DNA of 64,000 nucleotides. Source: Baylisascaris procyonis. Its lineage: Eukaryota > Nematoda > Chromadorea > Rhabditida > Ascarididae. The stretch covers positions 2,480,001 through 2,544,000 of the forward strand of contig JAZARR010000171.1 in the NCBI GenBank assembly GCA_037389465.1, given 5' to 3'. Within the stretch, counting starts at the first letter, position 1. Each line of letters starts with the position of its first letter. The notes beneath the pieces are model-generated. The model did not search any database. It was given only the letters and a program-made list of their open reading frames with translations, and was not told where the DNA came from. The position numbers and the translations under genes were made by a program. Below are positions 1 through 13,023 of the stretch, piece by piece.

Positions 1-2572
1 CCACCTTCCAATAAATCTCTGTGCTTCGCAGGATCTCGAATGGAATCAGTTGTCAACAAAATATGATTCTATCGTTTCCACGAACGTTTCTTCTGATTTA
101 GTTCTCAATGATCCGCTTCTATTTTTTCTTTGTGTCGAAGAGCAAGACTTGAGTACCTTTTGTTGTTACCTTCGAAATAAGGCTTAAATCTTTGAAACCT
201 CAAATCATTACTGAATAATTGTATTCAACAACCCATTTCAAATGTCTACAAACAAGAAATAAACGATAGCTCCATTCAACAGTTTCTTGTTGGAGCATCA
301 GACACTGAAACAACTCTTGTCTTGTTCTGACTTCTTCTTCTTACTTTTCCTTATTACTCACTCATACTGCCCATAATTAAACTCGATCGAAATCTGCTTC
401 CATTTCCAATGATCCCTTCTCTTCTCTCATCATAAGAAATGAAGCGTTTTCATCCATTTCAAACATTTTATATTAAAGCATATCAAGATTTTTTTTTTTT
501 GGAGAAAAAGGATTCGTTTACCGAAGTTTTTTGGGAATGTGTAAACAAATGGATTTTATTGGAAGTAGTGAGTGATGGAATGGATAAAATGGATAAATGA
601 TGTTCTAACTATTTTTCCAGTACTGAAAATTTCTTTTCAGTACTTGACTTTGCTTTTCTAATTTTTTCTTTGTATATCATCTGTTATGGGAAACGATCAC
701 GCAACGACTCCACTTTGGCATCTAGCTCGGTGATAGATGTTGTTCTCGGCTCTTTTATTCTGCGTATTTTTCTTGGCTTCTTGTGTTATGTAAAGAATAA
801 TTCATTTCATATTATATGGATAGTGGACAGTGGATAGTTCTTTGATTGCTTTTCGTTATGATCAGTTCACTTCGATTTGTCGATAGAGTGACCACTCTTC
901 TTAGAATACCAACAGCGTGACATGATGGTGATACAACGCTTTTGAATCCACTCCGCATGCATTTTCAAAATCCATCGAGCGGAAAAAGTAAAATGAAGAA
1001 CGCTAGCACCCACTAAATGGTCTAAGCGGTTCGTGTTATGAAACTCAGCGATCTTTTCTGAGCTTCAAAGAATCTCTAGTGAAATTAATTCGTCTATAAA
1101 ATGAGATTCTATGGTCTCTGTAAACAATGTGGATTTTCTAAAGATCATGTAATCTGGAGCGGGTTTTCTCACTCCGCTCCGTTTCTTGTTGTTTGCGTGA
1201 ACGAATACGACGTGTTCTCGTCTTGTTTATTACTTTTTTTTTAAAGGAACCTTGAGTCTTGAAAAGCATCAGCACTCCGATGAATAGTTTCGCGTATTAA
1301 AATATTCAGCAGTTCATTCCATGTCACACCAAAAAACATATAAACGACAGCGCTTTTCAACGACTCCACCTTTAAGAAAGCAATATCACTTTCAAAATGC
1401 TTTGCAAGGAACATCCGTCAAAATAGTTTTAATGTTGTAAAGTCGAATTTAAATGAAATATCGAGCCAATTTTTTCTTCTTATCTTTCATCTGTACAAAT
1501 AACTTGCGTATTAGATTATTCTAATGTGGATAGCATGTGAAGTGGTCATGATCTTAATTGAACAAAGATGTAGTGAATAGCCCTTTCCTTCACAAAATGG
1601 GAAGAAGGGATGGGAAAAATAAGGAATAGGCGGGCTAGGAAAAGTTAGCAATTCCTGGAACGCATAAGCATCCCATTTATTTCAGCTACAGTTTTTTTTT
1701 TAAATTTTTAACTCGAATTTCCAAATCTGATTACGGATCATTTTTGCTCTTTGTGATGAAATGCTCAAATCCGTTTCCATATTTTCTCCTCTATGCTATT
1801 CCATCTCCAAGATAGTGTTCTATAGAAAAATGATTTGTCTATAGGAGAAAGAAACAATAAATATCGAACGCTGTATATTTTGTAGTCGATTTTTTATACT
1901 TGCAAAGATGAGAGAGGTATGAAAAGCAGTAAAATGATAGAAGCCTAACTGCACTGATATAAACACCTCAAATCAAATATAACGCACATAAAAAAGATGC
2001 TATACAATAAAAAAATAGTTAAAAATATAGAATAAAACACGCAGATCAGATTTACATAGGCAACTTTCGTCTCCATACGATAAGCGCAATGGAGACGCTA
2101 GCGTTGTCTGAGAATCTTATAACGAAACAATGTTTTAGTTATATCATCAAATTGAAATCTTGTTTATCGCACGACTTTTTCCTCGAAGAGATATTCAGCA
2201 TTTGCATGAATGCATCTATAGATAGCTTGATGGCTAACTGAATGGGCACTTTTTTGAACGGATCGACTCCTTTGGTCGCTCTCATGTTAGATTCGTGAAG
2301 AGATTTATGAGATCACTTAAACGTCAACGAGAGTTTATATATTTTTGTGCAATCAACTGATATGCAACGCAAATGCATAATGTAATTTTTTATATTTCTT
2401 GCAATTTCCCATACAACTGCTTTAAAAAAGGCTACTAAAGGCGCCAGCAACGTTTATAACGACAGTTGAAATTCAACCCCCCTCCTCGCAATAAAAATCT
2501 TATTTTTCACACTTATACGGATATTTATTCGGTGAATTTTTCAACCACAACCAAAAGACTATACACGATTGA
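1..2572. other. Intergenic region, no gene seen
   Basis: No open reading frame or splice-linked exon pair resembling a protein was found on either strand. The stretch is AT-rich with short homopolymer runs. Its right end is the 3' flank of the sulfide:quinone oxidoreductase gene. Confidence 0.5.
2523..2528 (-). terminator. Poly(A) signal of SQOR gene
   Basis: AATAAA on the minus strand, about 45 bases after the stop codon at 2573-2575. Spacing and sequence are as expected for the end of a metazoan 3' UTR. Confidence 0.6.
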
Positions 2573-5500
2573 TTATTTAGAGAATCCAAGGTGAAGGATT
2601 TTTCGAATTGTTTTAGGACCCAACCATAAACCTTTAATTAAGAAATTCCAATATAAGAATGGTAGAAAATATCGCTTTAATAAATAAGAAGAATAGCGTG
2701 GTTTAGCACCGTTTATAGGTAGTGTTTCGAGAGGACCATCCGAATTGAACTCGGCCAACACAACCTTATTCATCGTCACCATTAGCGGACACGATGCATA
2801 GCCATCGTACTGAAAATGCTCGAAAACTCGGACTATCCCATTCATGAAGAAAAAATTACCTCATCCTATCTTCAAGTGTGAATGAGAGGATTTCAGGCAG
2901 ACCCCTTCTCCCTCTTACCCCGTCGCATCGGATTAAAGTCGTAAAAATATGGACAATTCGTGTCTCTTGGAGTTTTATTTATGGGCTAACGACCGAAACA
3001 CATTACCATTCCCTAAAACATAACGTTTTAGTAATGCATATGCAAGCAATCGATATCACTATAAATTTGACTTATAGGCAAATTAGAGGGATACTGATAG
3101 ATGATCAACCCTGAAAAGGTAAGCAACAGTAATTTCATCAATTGCGAAATTGCTAAAGAGATGATGTTTTCGCAGTGGTTACAGTATCAGCAACAAAATA
3201 CGACTACAGTACTATTTGCCGTCTATCACTTGTATCATTGATCACGTGGTACGTGTGAGAGTCGAATCCAAGCTAGAGAATAACTTTGAAGTGAATATTC
3301 TTTTATATAAGCCAATTGTTTAACGATATTTAATGCAACAACGGAACTTTTATTTATACACAGCGTTATGGTAATTTCTGCGCTATATTTTACCTGTCCC
3401 ATACGTTTATATAGTAAGGTGAACAACTTATTTAATGAACATACCTTGCCGGTAAGTGGTTTTCCTTGAAGTAATGCCGGAAGATTTTTGCTCATTACAC
3501 GCATTTGACTTGCTGGAAATAATATTCATTAGGTTAAAATATCGAAGAATCTAATTTCACCTCAAAATGTGACATTATTATGATGATGACGTCATGATGG
3601 TAATTGAAAAAAATTTTTCACAATTCATTTAAAACGGGAAAAAATCATCTTCGTATATTAAAATATTTCTAATTTTTTAAAGTATCGACTGAATATTTAC
3701 ATAAAAATATCGAATGAAAACGACTGAATTCCAAAAATACGGTATTATTGCGGCAATCAAATCTCATCTAAAAACGGTCCATAATAACCGTCATCACTCA
3801 ATCACAGACAGTACAGATCCTCGGCTTATAGAGGTGAACAGGTCGTCAGCCTCTCTACTCCCCTAGAATACAACTGGCTGACGAACTGAGATTTCAGATT
3901 AGTTTCTGTGACGCCCCCACATCTTCCTGCTGTACCTCAATCTCCCACCCTCACTCGTCTCTTTTTCCCTTAAGGGTTTGAAAATGGAACCCCAAAACAC
4001 CAGAGTTAGAGAATTACCACATTACGACCGGTATTCCGATGGAACCCTAAAGAATGCACTTATCGAAGCCAGTAAACCAAAGCTGGGACTTGAGAAAACA
4101 TACGGATCGCTAAATTGCAGAACATGAAGTTCGCTGAAGCCTACTAACGCCTTCCCCGCACCTTGTCCAATCATCATTCAAAAAGCGGTACTGCTGAAAA
4201 CTGTTCCACTCTGCGGACTACGGGTTGAATGAAATCAAAGTAAAGGAAATAACTCAAAGTGATGAATCTATACTGATAGAAACAGCTTACAAATAGCTGC
4301 TCCGGTTTTCGCATTTGAAGTATTTAGGCAATCACCCATGCCGAACACATTATCGAATTTCTTGCTTAGCAACGTGTCTGGGTCGACGTCCAACCATCCC
4401 TTATTGTCTGTTAAATCACGACAATCACGAAGTGGCTTAACTGGTGAGCATGGTGGTGCCGCATGAAGAAAATCATACTGAAATTTACAGAACAAAAATA
4501 GAATTTTACTGATTTTTTTTCCAGTCGATAATCTATGAAAGCTGTGCAATTACTTTATTTTATATTACTTTACATTAATAAACAATGCATTCATCACCAA
4601 AAAAATATCTCTCTGTTTTGCTTTCAATATCATTATTAGCCGTTTCTCTGATCCAATTGTTTCGTGCAACCATTTATGATTGGTTATTTCATCACATTGC
4701 AAGTTGGGATCTACTTGTTTCTACTTCTTTATAATTAGTTGACTTGAAGCAATTTTGCACCTAAATTTATTGCGTTGCGCTGCGCAGTCGTTGTGCATTC
4801 TCACAGTGTGTTTGTTATATGCTACAGCTTAACATGCTAATATGAAGGCTGCGAACGAAGAAAGGCAGATTTATAGATAGTCGAAAACAGACAGACTTGT
4901 ATGAGGTACCTATAGTATATTAGGACACTCAAGTACATATATGCTTAGAGATAACAGAAAGTAGCAAGAATTGAGAAAAAAGGAGCAGTGCAATTGTACA
5001 GAGTACATTCATGCTAGACATGAATTTTTTTTTTCAACCTACAGTTTGCTAAATTTTTATAAAGGAAAATTTCTAAAAACGATACCTTAAATGAAACGGT
5101 TCTTCCTGTAGGAACAGCATCATCATCGAGCACCTCAAATGTTGCCGTTCGTGTGATCGGATCAACTTTTATCAAATTTCGTCGTACATTCAATTCGATA
5201 CTCTTTGATTCAACGATCTTCATCAGTGCATCTGCGTATTTCTTTATGCCAAATACTCGTCCAAGTGATGTACAATATATTATTTTCGTTTTATCACGAA
5301 CACCGATCTAAAATCGTGAACTTTTCTGAGAAACAGCAAACGATTTTTCCGTATATCGACAAAATATAGGTAACATTACCTTTGTTCGTTACGAGATACT
5401 GACCGATAAAGTGCATACTTTTAGGTAATAGTTTAATAAGTGTACATTTGGACCGATCACTGTCTATCGAAATGTACACCTTTCTCGAATTTCCGCAGAT

Positions 5501-8500
5501 TCAGCGATCGCTTTCCAGTGTATTTAGCTTTCCACTGCTACACAGGTGTTGTGGCCTTGAAGCCGTACATAAGAAGTGGAGCATCGGGCTCTCTCACCTG
5601 CACCTTATATAAACAGACAGCATGGAATCATACCTGTCTGAAGATCTCGTCCGAAATATACATAATTTTTTGCGGGGCTCCAGCACATTTTATCGGCGTA
5701 TTTGGGAACGTGAATAGCGCCTGACCACCTTTGAAAGAGTGTAACTCTTGGTCGGTCTTCTGTGCTAATTCAGGTCGATAAATGCTATTCACACCTTTCA
5801 ATTTCAATGCTTCGGGCAATCCTTCCACCTGAAATCAAATAGTATTTCAACCTAATTCCAACTAAACATACTTAAAGCGTTTTTCACAATAACTCTGGAG
5901 AATGGCAAAGAAAACGATGACCAACTTCCCCTAGTTAACCGACTGCTTTGAATATTTCCGGCTCAACCTTTCGGGAATTTTTGTTTTTTGAGGGTGGGGA
6001 GGATTAAAAGTACCATTTGATATGTTGGTGAATTTATGTGTTTAAACGCTATCCAATATCTTGCTTGAAGATTTGATTAATTACAAATCTGAATCGAATC
6101 GTATTCACTTCTCTCATCATATTCCATCTCCCGCATCCTAAATACTCTATTCATCAAAAAAAACATGAATTAAATAATATAAATTTGATGCATAATTAAA
6201 GCAAACTCACCATATCATAACGTAATTGTAATCCAGGTGTGACCATTAAAATATCATATCTTATTTCTGAACCATCGCTGAAAATTATCATTCACTCAAA
6301 AATAAAATCACATTGAAAAATATTTCCCTAATGAATACAAAATATAAAATTCGTATCAAATGAATTTTAGCTGTATTTTCCATTGCCACAGTTACTTCCA
6401 GTTAAAAGTAACTAAGAAATATAACTTCATAAATATAATGTACAGCTATTGACCCTTACTTTTTAGACATTTTTTAAGAAAATCATATATAATCGATGAT
6501 TTTTATGATTGATTGCACTGAGATGATCGTACTATTTGCGTTAACCTAGTTGAGAAATATTTTTTCATAAAAAAAACTGAATACCTTTCCATAATGCAAA
6601 ATTGACGCACAGCCAATAGCTCCATAAAAAGGAAGAAATGTTGTTACTTTTCCTGTGTATTTTTGTTCGTCTCATTCTTCAAATTTCCCCAAACAAGTAG
6701 TTACATTAAAAGCTAGTCAATATTTGTACCAAATTTACTGAATCCACACTCTGAATTTAATGGAAACACCGATAGTTGCTAGCATTTGCCCATATGTCCC
6801 TCCATGATCACCAAAAGAATGATCTCTTCGTATTCGAAATATTTTTATATTTGGATAGGAAAGGAGCGGAAGATGATCTCCTTCATAGCTTCTATTGGCT
6901 ATGGTCGTGGCAAAGGCTTGAATGTTGCAAATATTCAAATTCTACTTACTCGAGAATAACCGAATTGTTCTTCGGATGCAATTCAGCAATTGATTTCTGA
7001 ATCCAAACTGAGTTTGGATGAATAAGCGATTGCGTCGGTTTTACGCATGATGCAACAGTTTTAAGGCCTCCAGCAACCAATGTAAAACCACCTTGATAGT
7101 AATGGTCCTGAAATACCTTGATAGTAATGATCCTGAAATTTTACACCAATTTCCTCAAACTTGAGAAAGGTGTAACCAGCTGAACTCTCAATGCATTTGA
7201 ATGTTACAATCCGATTTGATTCTGTTATATGAGTCAAATAAAGATCGATTTAAAAACGAATATATTGAATTAATATTGATATTAATTAAAAACAATATTG
7301 AATTAATTTATTCATGAATTCGGTGTTATTTTTACTAATTTGTTGTGTGTTCATTTGTTGTCGATGATGACGTCATGTGATAGAGTATTCGAGAGAAAGG
7401 TAATTCTGAAGAAGTCTTCGATGACGACTTCCTTCAAGTGTACACTACATTTATTCACTTTATTATATCGAATCAAACAAACACTATACGAGTGATCATG
7501 ATGTTGATTATATTTACGTTGCTTTTTTTATCCAACTTTTATCAAAATCAATTGCAGGATTCTATGAGTATGCACTAATCTGACCTTAGTTGCGGTGCGT
7601 ATGACGCATATCTGTCTACCTGTCTGTCTGCCTGTCTATCTGCCCGCTTGCCTGTCTTCTGCCTGCCTATTTGCCTGTCTGCCTGACTGTCTGTCTGCCT
7701 GGCTGTCTATCTGTCTGCCTGTCTGTCTGTCTGCCTGCCTGTCTGTCTCTATGTCTGTATGCCATGGTAGTTATAAAGGCGGAACAAAAATATTTTGATG
7801 TGAATATCATTTACAATAATATCCAACTCTTTTGTCATAGATCCTAGCAAGAAAGTAACTATGAAATACAGTGAAATCTTGCTGATAAATTAATGTCGCT
7901 ATGTTTGCGGGTAAAACTTTTATATCAATGTAAAAAGGTTTATATGCTTACCAGTTCTTCAAATAATGGACTATGAAAATATTATAACCATGAAATTGAG
8001 CCTAAAGTTGAATATTTCATAGAACTTAATTTTTACTACATTTTTCAATAATATCTAATTTATTTCTCCAGGGGAAATGCATGATTTCATCTGTGAAGTT
8101 AAAGAGCAATAATTTCTACATATATTTTATACAATCATGTATATGCATAAAAATATTGATTGGCCGCTTATCTTATTCGGTTCAATGATAGCCATTTGAC
8201 CTTTAGGTACAAGATTCTTGAATCGGTTCGAGATGGCAACACCGGCCGTTCCACCGCCCATTACCACAATTCGGTAGTGAGCTGATGCTGCAAAACCCAT
8301 TCGGAAGTAACAACGCTAATTTAGTGATTCCTATAAACTTCACATCATTTCATATTACTACCGACAAAGTAACGCTGCTAATCTGCAATAGAACAAAAAG
8401 TTTCCCTACTTCCTGGGAATTCATAGAATTGAAGAGTGAGAAAAACCGTCGAACGCTTATCATATTATTAACTTTCATCGTATCACAAAAGCACTAATAT

Positions 8501-8850
8501 ATCAAAAATTTCGGAAGGAAGGATGGTAGTGACCGGGAAGATTCAAAATAGGGGAGGAAATTTGATGGGAAATTTAAAACTTCAAAGCAAAAGAGGAAGT
8601 CTGTGCTTGCAAAAGTAAACGGTATTAAAAGACATATATTTTATTGCAACTGCAAAGTGAAAAAAAAAAATCGAATCTGAATGTACATTTTTACACTGCA
8701 AACCTATGGAGGATGCATCTTTTGCAGTAGAAGGCGCTTAGATAATTTAAAGTTGAAAAATTTCAACCAACTTTTTTTTTAAAATTGATAAATAAAACCT
8801 CAATAACTCAAAAGAAAAAGCAAACCTGACGTTAGAAGTGTTAAACGCAT
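2573..8850 (-). CDS. SQOR: Sulfide:quinone oxidoreductase, mitochondrial
   Basis: Flavoprotein that oxidises hydrogen sulfide and passes the electrons to quinone in the mitochondrial inner membrane. Nine exons join in phase: 8826-8850, 8172-8287, 6950-7107, 6211-6277, 5634-5828, 5086-5307, 4291-4477, 3445-3512 and 2573-2809, giving 424 residues, near the usual family length of about 450. Seen: an N-terminal dinucleotide-binding glycine motif MGGGTAG (Gly19, 21, 24), the first redox cysteine in PIKCAGAPQK (Cys170), the second FAD motif FGMGDC, the second redox cysteine in YDGYASCPL (Cys353), and a C-terminal hydrophobic amphipathic stretch (FLPFLYWN onward) that in the family sits on the membrane at the quinone site. 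The transit peptide is short. The start at 8850 follows a strong acceptor by 25 bases. The exon 2 donor reads AT instead of GT (see findings). Orthologous to C. elegans sqrd genes by family, inferred. Confidence 0.95.
7091..7140 (-). repeat. 25-base tandem duplication of a 3' splice site
   Basis: Two nearly identical 25-base units lie at the end of SQOR intron 2. Each holds TTTCAG plus the first codons of exon 3 (Asp-His-Tyr-Tyr-Gln). Only the inner acceptor (exon start 7107) keeps the reading frame. Confidence 0.85.
7611..7760 (+). repeat. CTGT/CTGC-type tetranucleotide repeat
   Basis: About 150 bases built from CTGT, CTGC and CTAC/CTAT units, inside SQOR intron 2. The reading frame that runs through it, rich in Cys, Leu and Ser, is a by-product of the repeat. 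Confidence 0.9.
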
Positions 8851-8877
8851 CGTTGGTTGAGTGACCAAAGATTGCCT
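8851..8877 (-). promoter_or_regulatory. Candidate spliced-leader or 5' UTR acceptor for SQOR
   Basis: On the minus strand the sequence GTTTCAG ends at 8876, 25 bases before the ATG at 8850. No upstream coding exon that would join here was found, so this may be a trans-splice acceptor. A further 5' exon extending the transit peptide cannot be excluded, because the frame is open back to the acceptor. Confidence 0.4.
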
Positions 8878-9302
8878 GAAACGATTTCTAATAATATTAA
8901 AGCATTTTGTTGCAATAAAACTATCATATCATCGAAAATTTAATCCTCACAGGTAAAACTTTACAACACACTGCTAAAACTGATATGATAATAATCCCTG
9001 ATAAAGAATTTTCAATTCTTGATTAGCGAGACTATAATATTTAAAAACTAAAGCCGATCAATACTGAACTGTTTGAAACGATTTATTCCAGTGATAACAA
9101 CGAATGGCTATTTGAAAAGGGCGAGAAGTGTCAACATTTGTGAGCCTCTTAATAAATCATCACCACTGTTGTCATAGTAAAAGTTATTCAATGTTTGCAG
9201 TAAATCTATTGAATTCAACTCATTAGTCCTAGTTGAACGAAAAAATTGGTTGATGCAACAATTTAGCCATATGTCTTTTCATTAGAAGTTTTCATAGGCT
9301 TG

Positions 9303-9447
9303 AAGCTTAAATTAAGCTTGAATTTTTTTAAGCTTAAATTAAGCTTGAATTTTTTTAAGCTTAAATTAAGCTTGAATCTTTTAAGCTTAAATTAAGCTTG
9401 AATTTTTTCAAAGCTTAAATTAAGTTTAAACTCAAATAAGCTTAAAT
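9303..9447. repeat. 27-29 base tandem repeat of HindIII-type palindromes
   Basis: Five or more copies of a unit containing AAGCTTAAATTAAGCTT followed by GAAT and a run of T. Each unit carries two AAGCTT palindromes. The last copies decay (AAGTTT, AAGCTT). Confidence 0.9.
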
Positions 9448-9543
9448 TATATACAATAAAGTTTGAATAAATAAAAATCACATTTTTTGATGAAGAATAA
9501 TCCCAAGAAGAATTTTATCATTTAAAACGAATATAACTCATCA

Positions 9544-9555
<12 letters not shown>

Positions 9556-9578
<23 letters not shown>

Positions 9579-9582
9579 TATT
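9556..9582. repeat. AT dinucleotide tract
   Basis: Uninterrupted TA/AT repeat of about 26 bases following a run of A. Confidence 0.9.
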
Positions 9583-12500
9583 TCAAAAATTAGTTGGCAC
9601 TTATTCTTGAGCACTATATAACACCTTCGTCAAAACTCGAGCCAATCCTCCACTAACTACTATTTCCTTTTTGGAAAAGGAACTAAAACCTAAAAAGGAA
9701 CGACTCTACTAACTCAATCCTCAATCACACGACCGCAAATTGCTTTGATATCGAATAGCTAAACAGAAATTATAATAATATCAGGAAATAAACGCGTGGA
9801 TCTTTCATGTCTTTAGAAAGATCCACAATCGAAGACGGGAAGGGGGCAACCAACAGTTCGACAGAAATTTCAGAAATCAGATATGCTAAAGGAAGAAAGC
9901 AATTCTCCTGCATCTTCAAGAATCACTATACGACAATGCCGAATTCTCAGTATAATTTGAAACATCTAAGTGAAGCAAATACAAAATGTAATAGCAAATT
10001 TTTTAAGTGGCTCTCAAGTTAAAGAAGAATTAAATAAGAAAAAGGTTCAACTTAAAGATACCACCAATTTTTTGACTCTTTAAAAAATAAACTCTCAAAG
10101 AGGACGGGAATTTGAAAATGATGTAAAAGACAAACGATATAAACGACAAGAAAATCTATCGTCAACTATAGAGAACAAGTGAGTGTTTGCGTGCACACAT
10201 AAATGCGCAATCATCGCAACTACTCTACCACTCTACTCATTGGCGCTGAAAGAAATTAAACCGGTTGGAGAAGCAATTCACATGATAGATGAACCTCTCA
10301 ACAATAAATGAACACAGGAAACAAAATAGCTTTATGAATTCTTAGTTCTCTATGAAGTTAGTGGTTTTAAAATGATAAAATTCTGATTAGACTATCACAA
10401 TAATATCATATTCCAGATCATCGCTTGATATCTAATATCTTCTTCTACTATAAAAAGCTGTGAATGACGATTGATGAAATTTTGCTCTCTTGTAGAGCGT
10501 CATAAATAATTTTTGATCTTTTGATCGAATTGCCACCCGTCTGACAGCTATTTAAAGGGAAAATCAATAATTGCATATACCTGAATGAAGAACTCGGGAC
10601 GGTTTTTCTGTTTTCTGTAAATCGAGTATGCATGATGAGACAGGGTATTAGAATGTTCAATATCGTAACAATTTTTTTTTCACTTATTTCATAGGCCCCA
10701 AGACTTTCCTGCTGTTTTTTTTTTCTGTTCATGGGGAAAGTGGATACTTGAAAGGGAATAAAAAACGTCGAAAGTCAAACTAATTGCAAAAATATGAAGT
10801 TTAGAATTAGGTAAATTCAAATTTTTGAAATATTTCTATGGTTTTTTTCCCTCAAAAGTAAGTACAGACATTTTCGAGCGACAATGTTGCAGTAAATTTT
10901 CGCAAATTTATTTCGCTTTTATTTATTGATCAATGAAATTTCTTTGTAATCAGTGGATTTTTTTCTGTATTCATATTTTTTGCCGCCTACTTATAGAAAA
11001 AATACCGATTTTAATGTGCTTAGATAGTCGAAAATTTAAAAAGAACTAAAAATTTCCGTTTTATTCTCCCAATAAATATGTATATGATGTATATGTATAT
11101 GTATAGTGCATTAATTACACAAACAAATAAACAACGATAATTTTTCGGATCATTAACTAAAATTTGTCACTTTTGCACTCAAAGTTCATCGTGTTTAAGA
11201 TAAATAGACCTTTATGGTGAAGATGCGTGCAAAATAATAGATTTCATGCGAAACTGCTATAATTCTTATATGATTTGTCACGTTTTAATGATTCAACTCA
11301 ACTATCAACTTCGAATATAAGACAGTCGCTGTTGTTTAAGATGCTTATATTCATTTGGCTGTCACAAAGGTATATAAATATTCTATTCTCTTTAATTTCT
11401 TTTATGGGCATGAAAACTTTCACATCTGTCAATTGATTTAATTGCTTGCACTATCCGATATGATGTTGCTTTTCTTTACATGGTTATTGCTTCCCCTTCT
11501 GACGTCATTCATTTTGCACTTTCGATTACATAAGTGGTACTTTGTTTTCCATTATAGTCGTTTTTATCGTAGCACTTCTCGTTGAATAATGACATCAACG
11601 AGAGGAAGGGGTTGTATGTGGTCAATGGTCTGTAGATAATTCACACACACACATATATATGATCAAATTCCCCTTCGTTCGGGTGGCAATATGCGTCGAC
11701 TGTCAGCTGACCAAACTACACCTTACCATAAAATCTTAAATGAAACTCACGCGGCCATATTCACCAAGACTTTTTTGTGGTTTGTTTATTTGAATAGTCT
11801 TTATTTATATGAATAAAGAAAAAACTGCATATGGCGATGAAGATTAGGGCTTTTTGGGCTAATGGGTTTATTAAAGGAGAGGACGAGGGAGGGATGAGTA
11901 GGGAGCTTACTGAGTTGGAGTTCTTTCTAGTAAGAAAAAACAACAAAACTAGATTTGAGAGATGCAGGGAAGCAGTTCATTCCTTATGTTCTATGACAAA
12001 GTGAACAACAGGGAAGTCATGGACGCGTAAATTTTATTCAAAGGAATTAATTATAGAACCTATATTCGCAATTCCCTAGCAATGTCATTTCATATAGATA
12101 GAGGTGTGCAACTCTATGACATTCCGATGTTTGCTTTATTGAGACGTTTATGATCTGATATAAAGTTGAAATTATTTGTATTATAATGCTTTCTTTGCTA
12201 ACGTGTGTTACTTGTATTTTCGGATGGAGAAACATTTAGCTGTTCGCGAGATGTTTCATCGAACATGTTCATACGGTTACAAAAATCAAACACAAACAAG
12301 TGTTGGTGTTTCTGCGAAAACGTATCGAAACGAATGACGTTGCATTGCTGTGACAGTTTCTTCTTTTTACAACACACCTCACAGTGGCGTTATTCACTAT
12401 TGCTGCGATTTATACGAGAGGTGTTATAGCTATCTTACCATCAACCCTCCCACTCCTTCTCACCCCTCCCTTCTATTCTCGGAGTTCAAACTCGGTCAAA

Positions 12501-12947
12501 GTCCACTCCGAATCCATTCCTCCTTCTTTCAGCTCCAGTCTTATGCCAACATTCACTTCTCTCTCAAATATGTGTTACATCGAAAGGAACAGGTTCTCGG
12601 CGTGCATACTTCCTGCATCCAAAGATCAACGTACATAAAATAAAGGCGCAAAAGCTCATTCTATTCTAAGATGCACTTCAATAAAAAAAAAAAAACACCT
12701 GTAATTTTTGATCCCTTCAAATTGCAAGGAATGCGCTTCTCTCCTTTTCTTGCAAGGTCACCATGCAAGATCGCCTTTTCTCTACTTGTTTATGTTCGTT
12801 TATTTCTTCGTTTCATGACATTCATCTATGCGAAAAAGCATTTCCAGCAAAACCCCCTCCCACTGCAATTTCTGAAAAAAAATGTTATAGGTACTTTAAG
12901 ATGCAAAATGCTAATAACAGGTAAAGAAGGCGCACTATTCCCACTTG

Positions 12948-13023
12948 ATCTATAGCCGAAAGGCCTACCTTACAGGAGTATCTCCCCTGAAGGCGACTGG
13001 TCTTGAGTTCGAGTTGTCAATGA
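12948..13023 (+). repeat. Possible degenerate tRNA-like / SINE element
   Basis: TAGCCGAAAGG matches the spacing of a pol III A box and GAGTTCGAGTT, about 50 bases downstream, resembles a B box. The stems do not pair well, so this is at best a degraded tRNA-derived element. Confidence 0.2.

Noticed and set aside
5459..5535. Minus-strand WKAKYTGKRS after an AG in SQOR intron 5, similar to TGKR in the family
   Set aside because: Exon 5 joins exon 6 (ISO phase 0, IGVRDKTKIIY) directly and covers this segment of the family. The frame here soon reaches a stop.
7595..7798. Cys/Leu/Ser-rich frame resembling a small cysteine-rich protein
   Set aside because: Produced entirely by the CTGT/CTGC tetranucleotide repeat.
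12350..12643. Overlapping plus-strand frames of 84-97 codons
   Set aside because: Pyrimidine-rich low-complexity sequence. Two frames are open together, as expected from composition.
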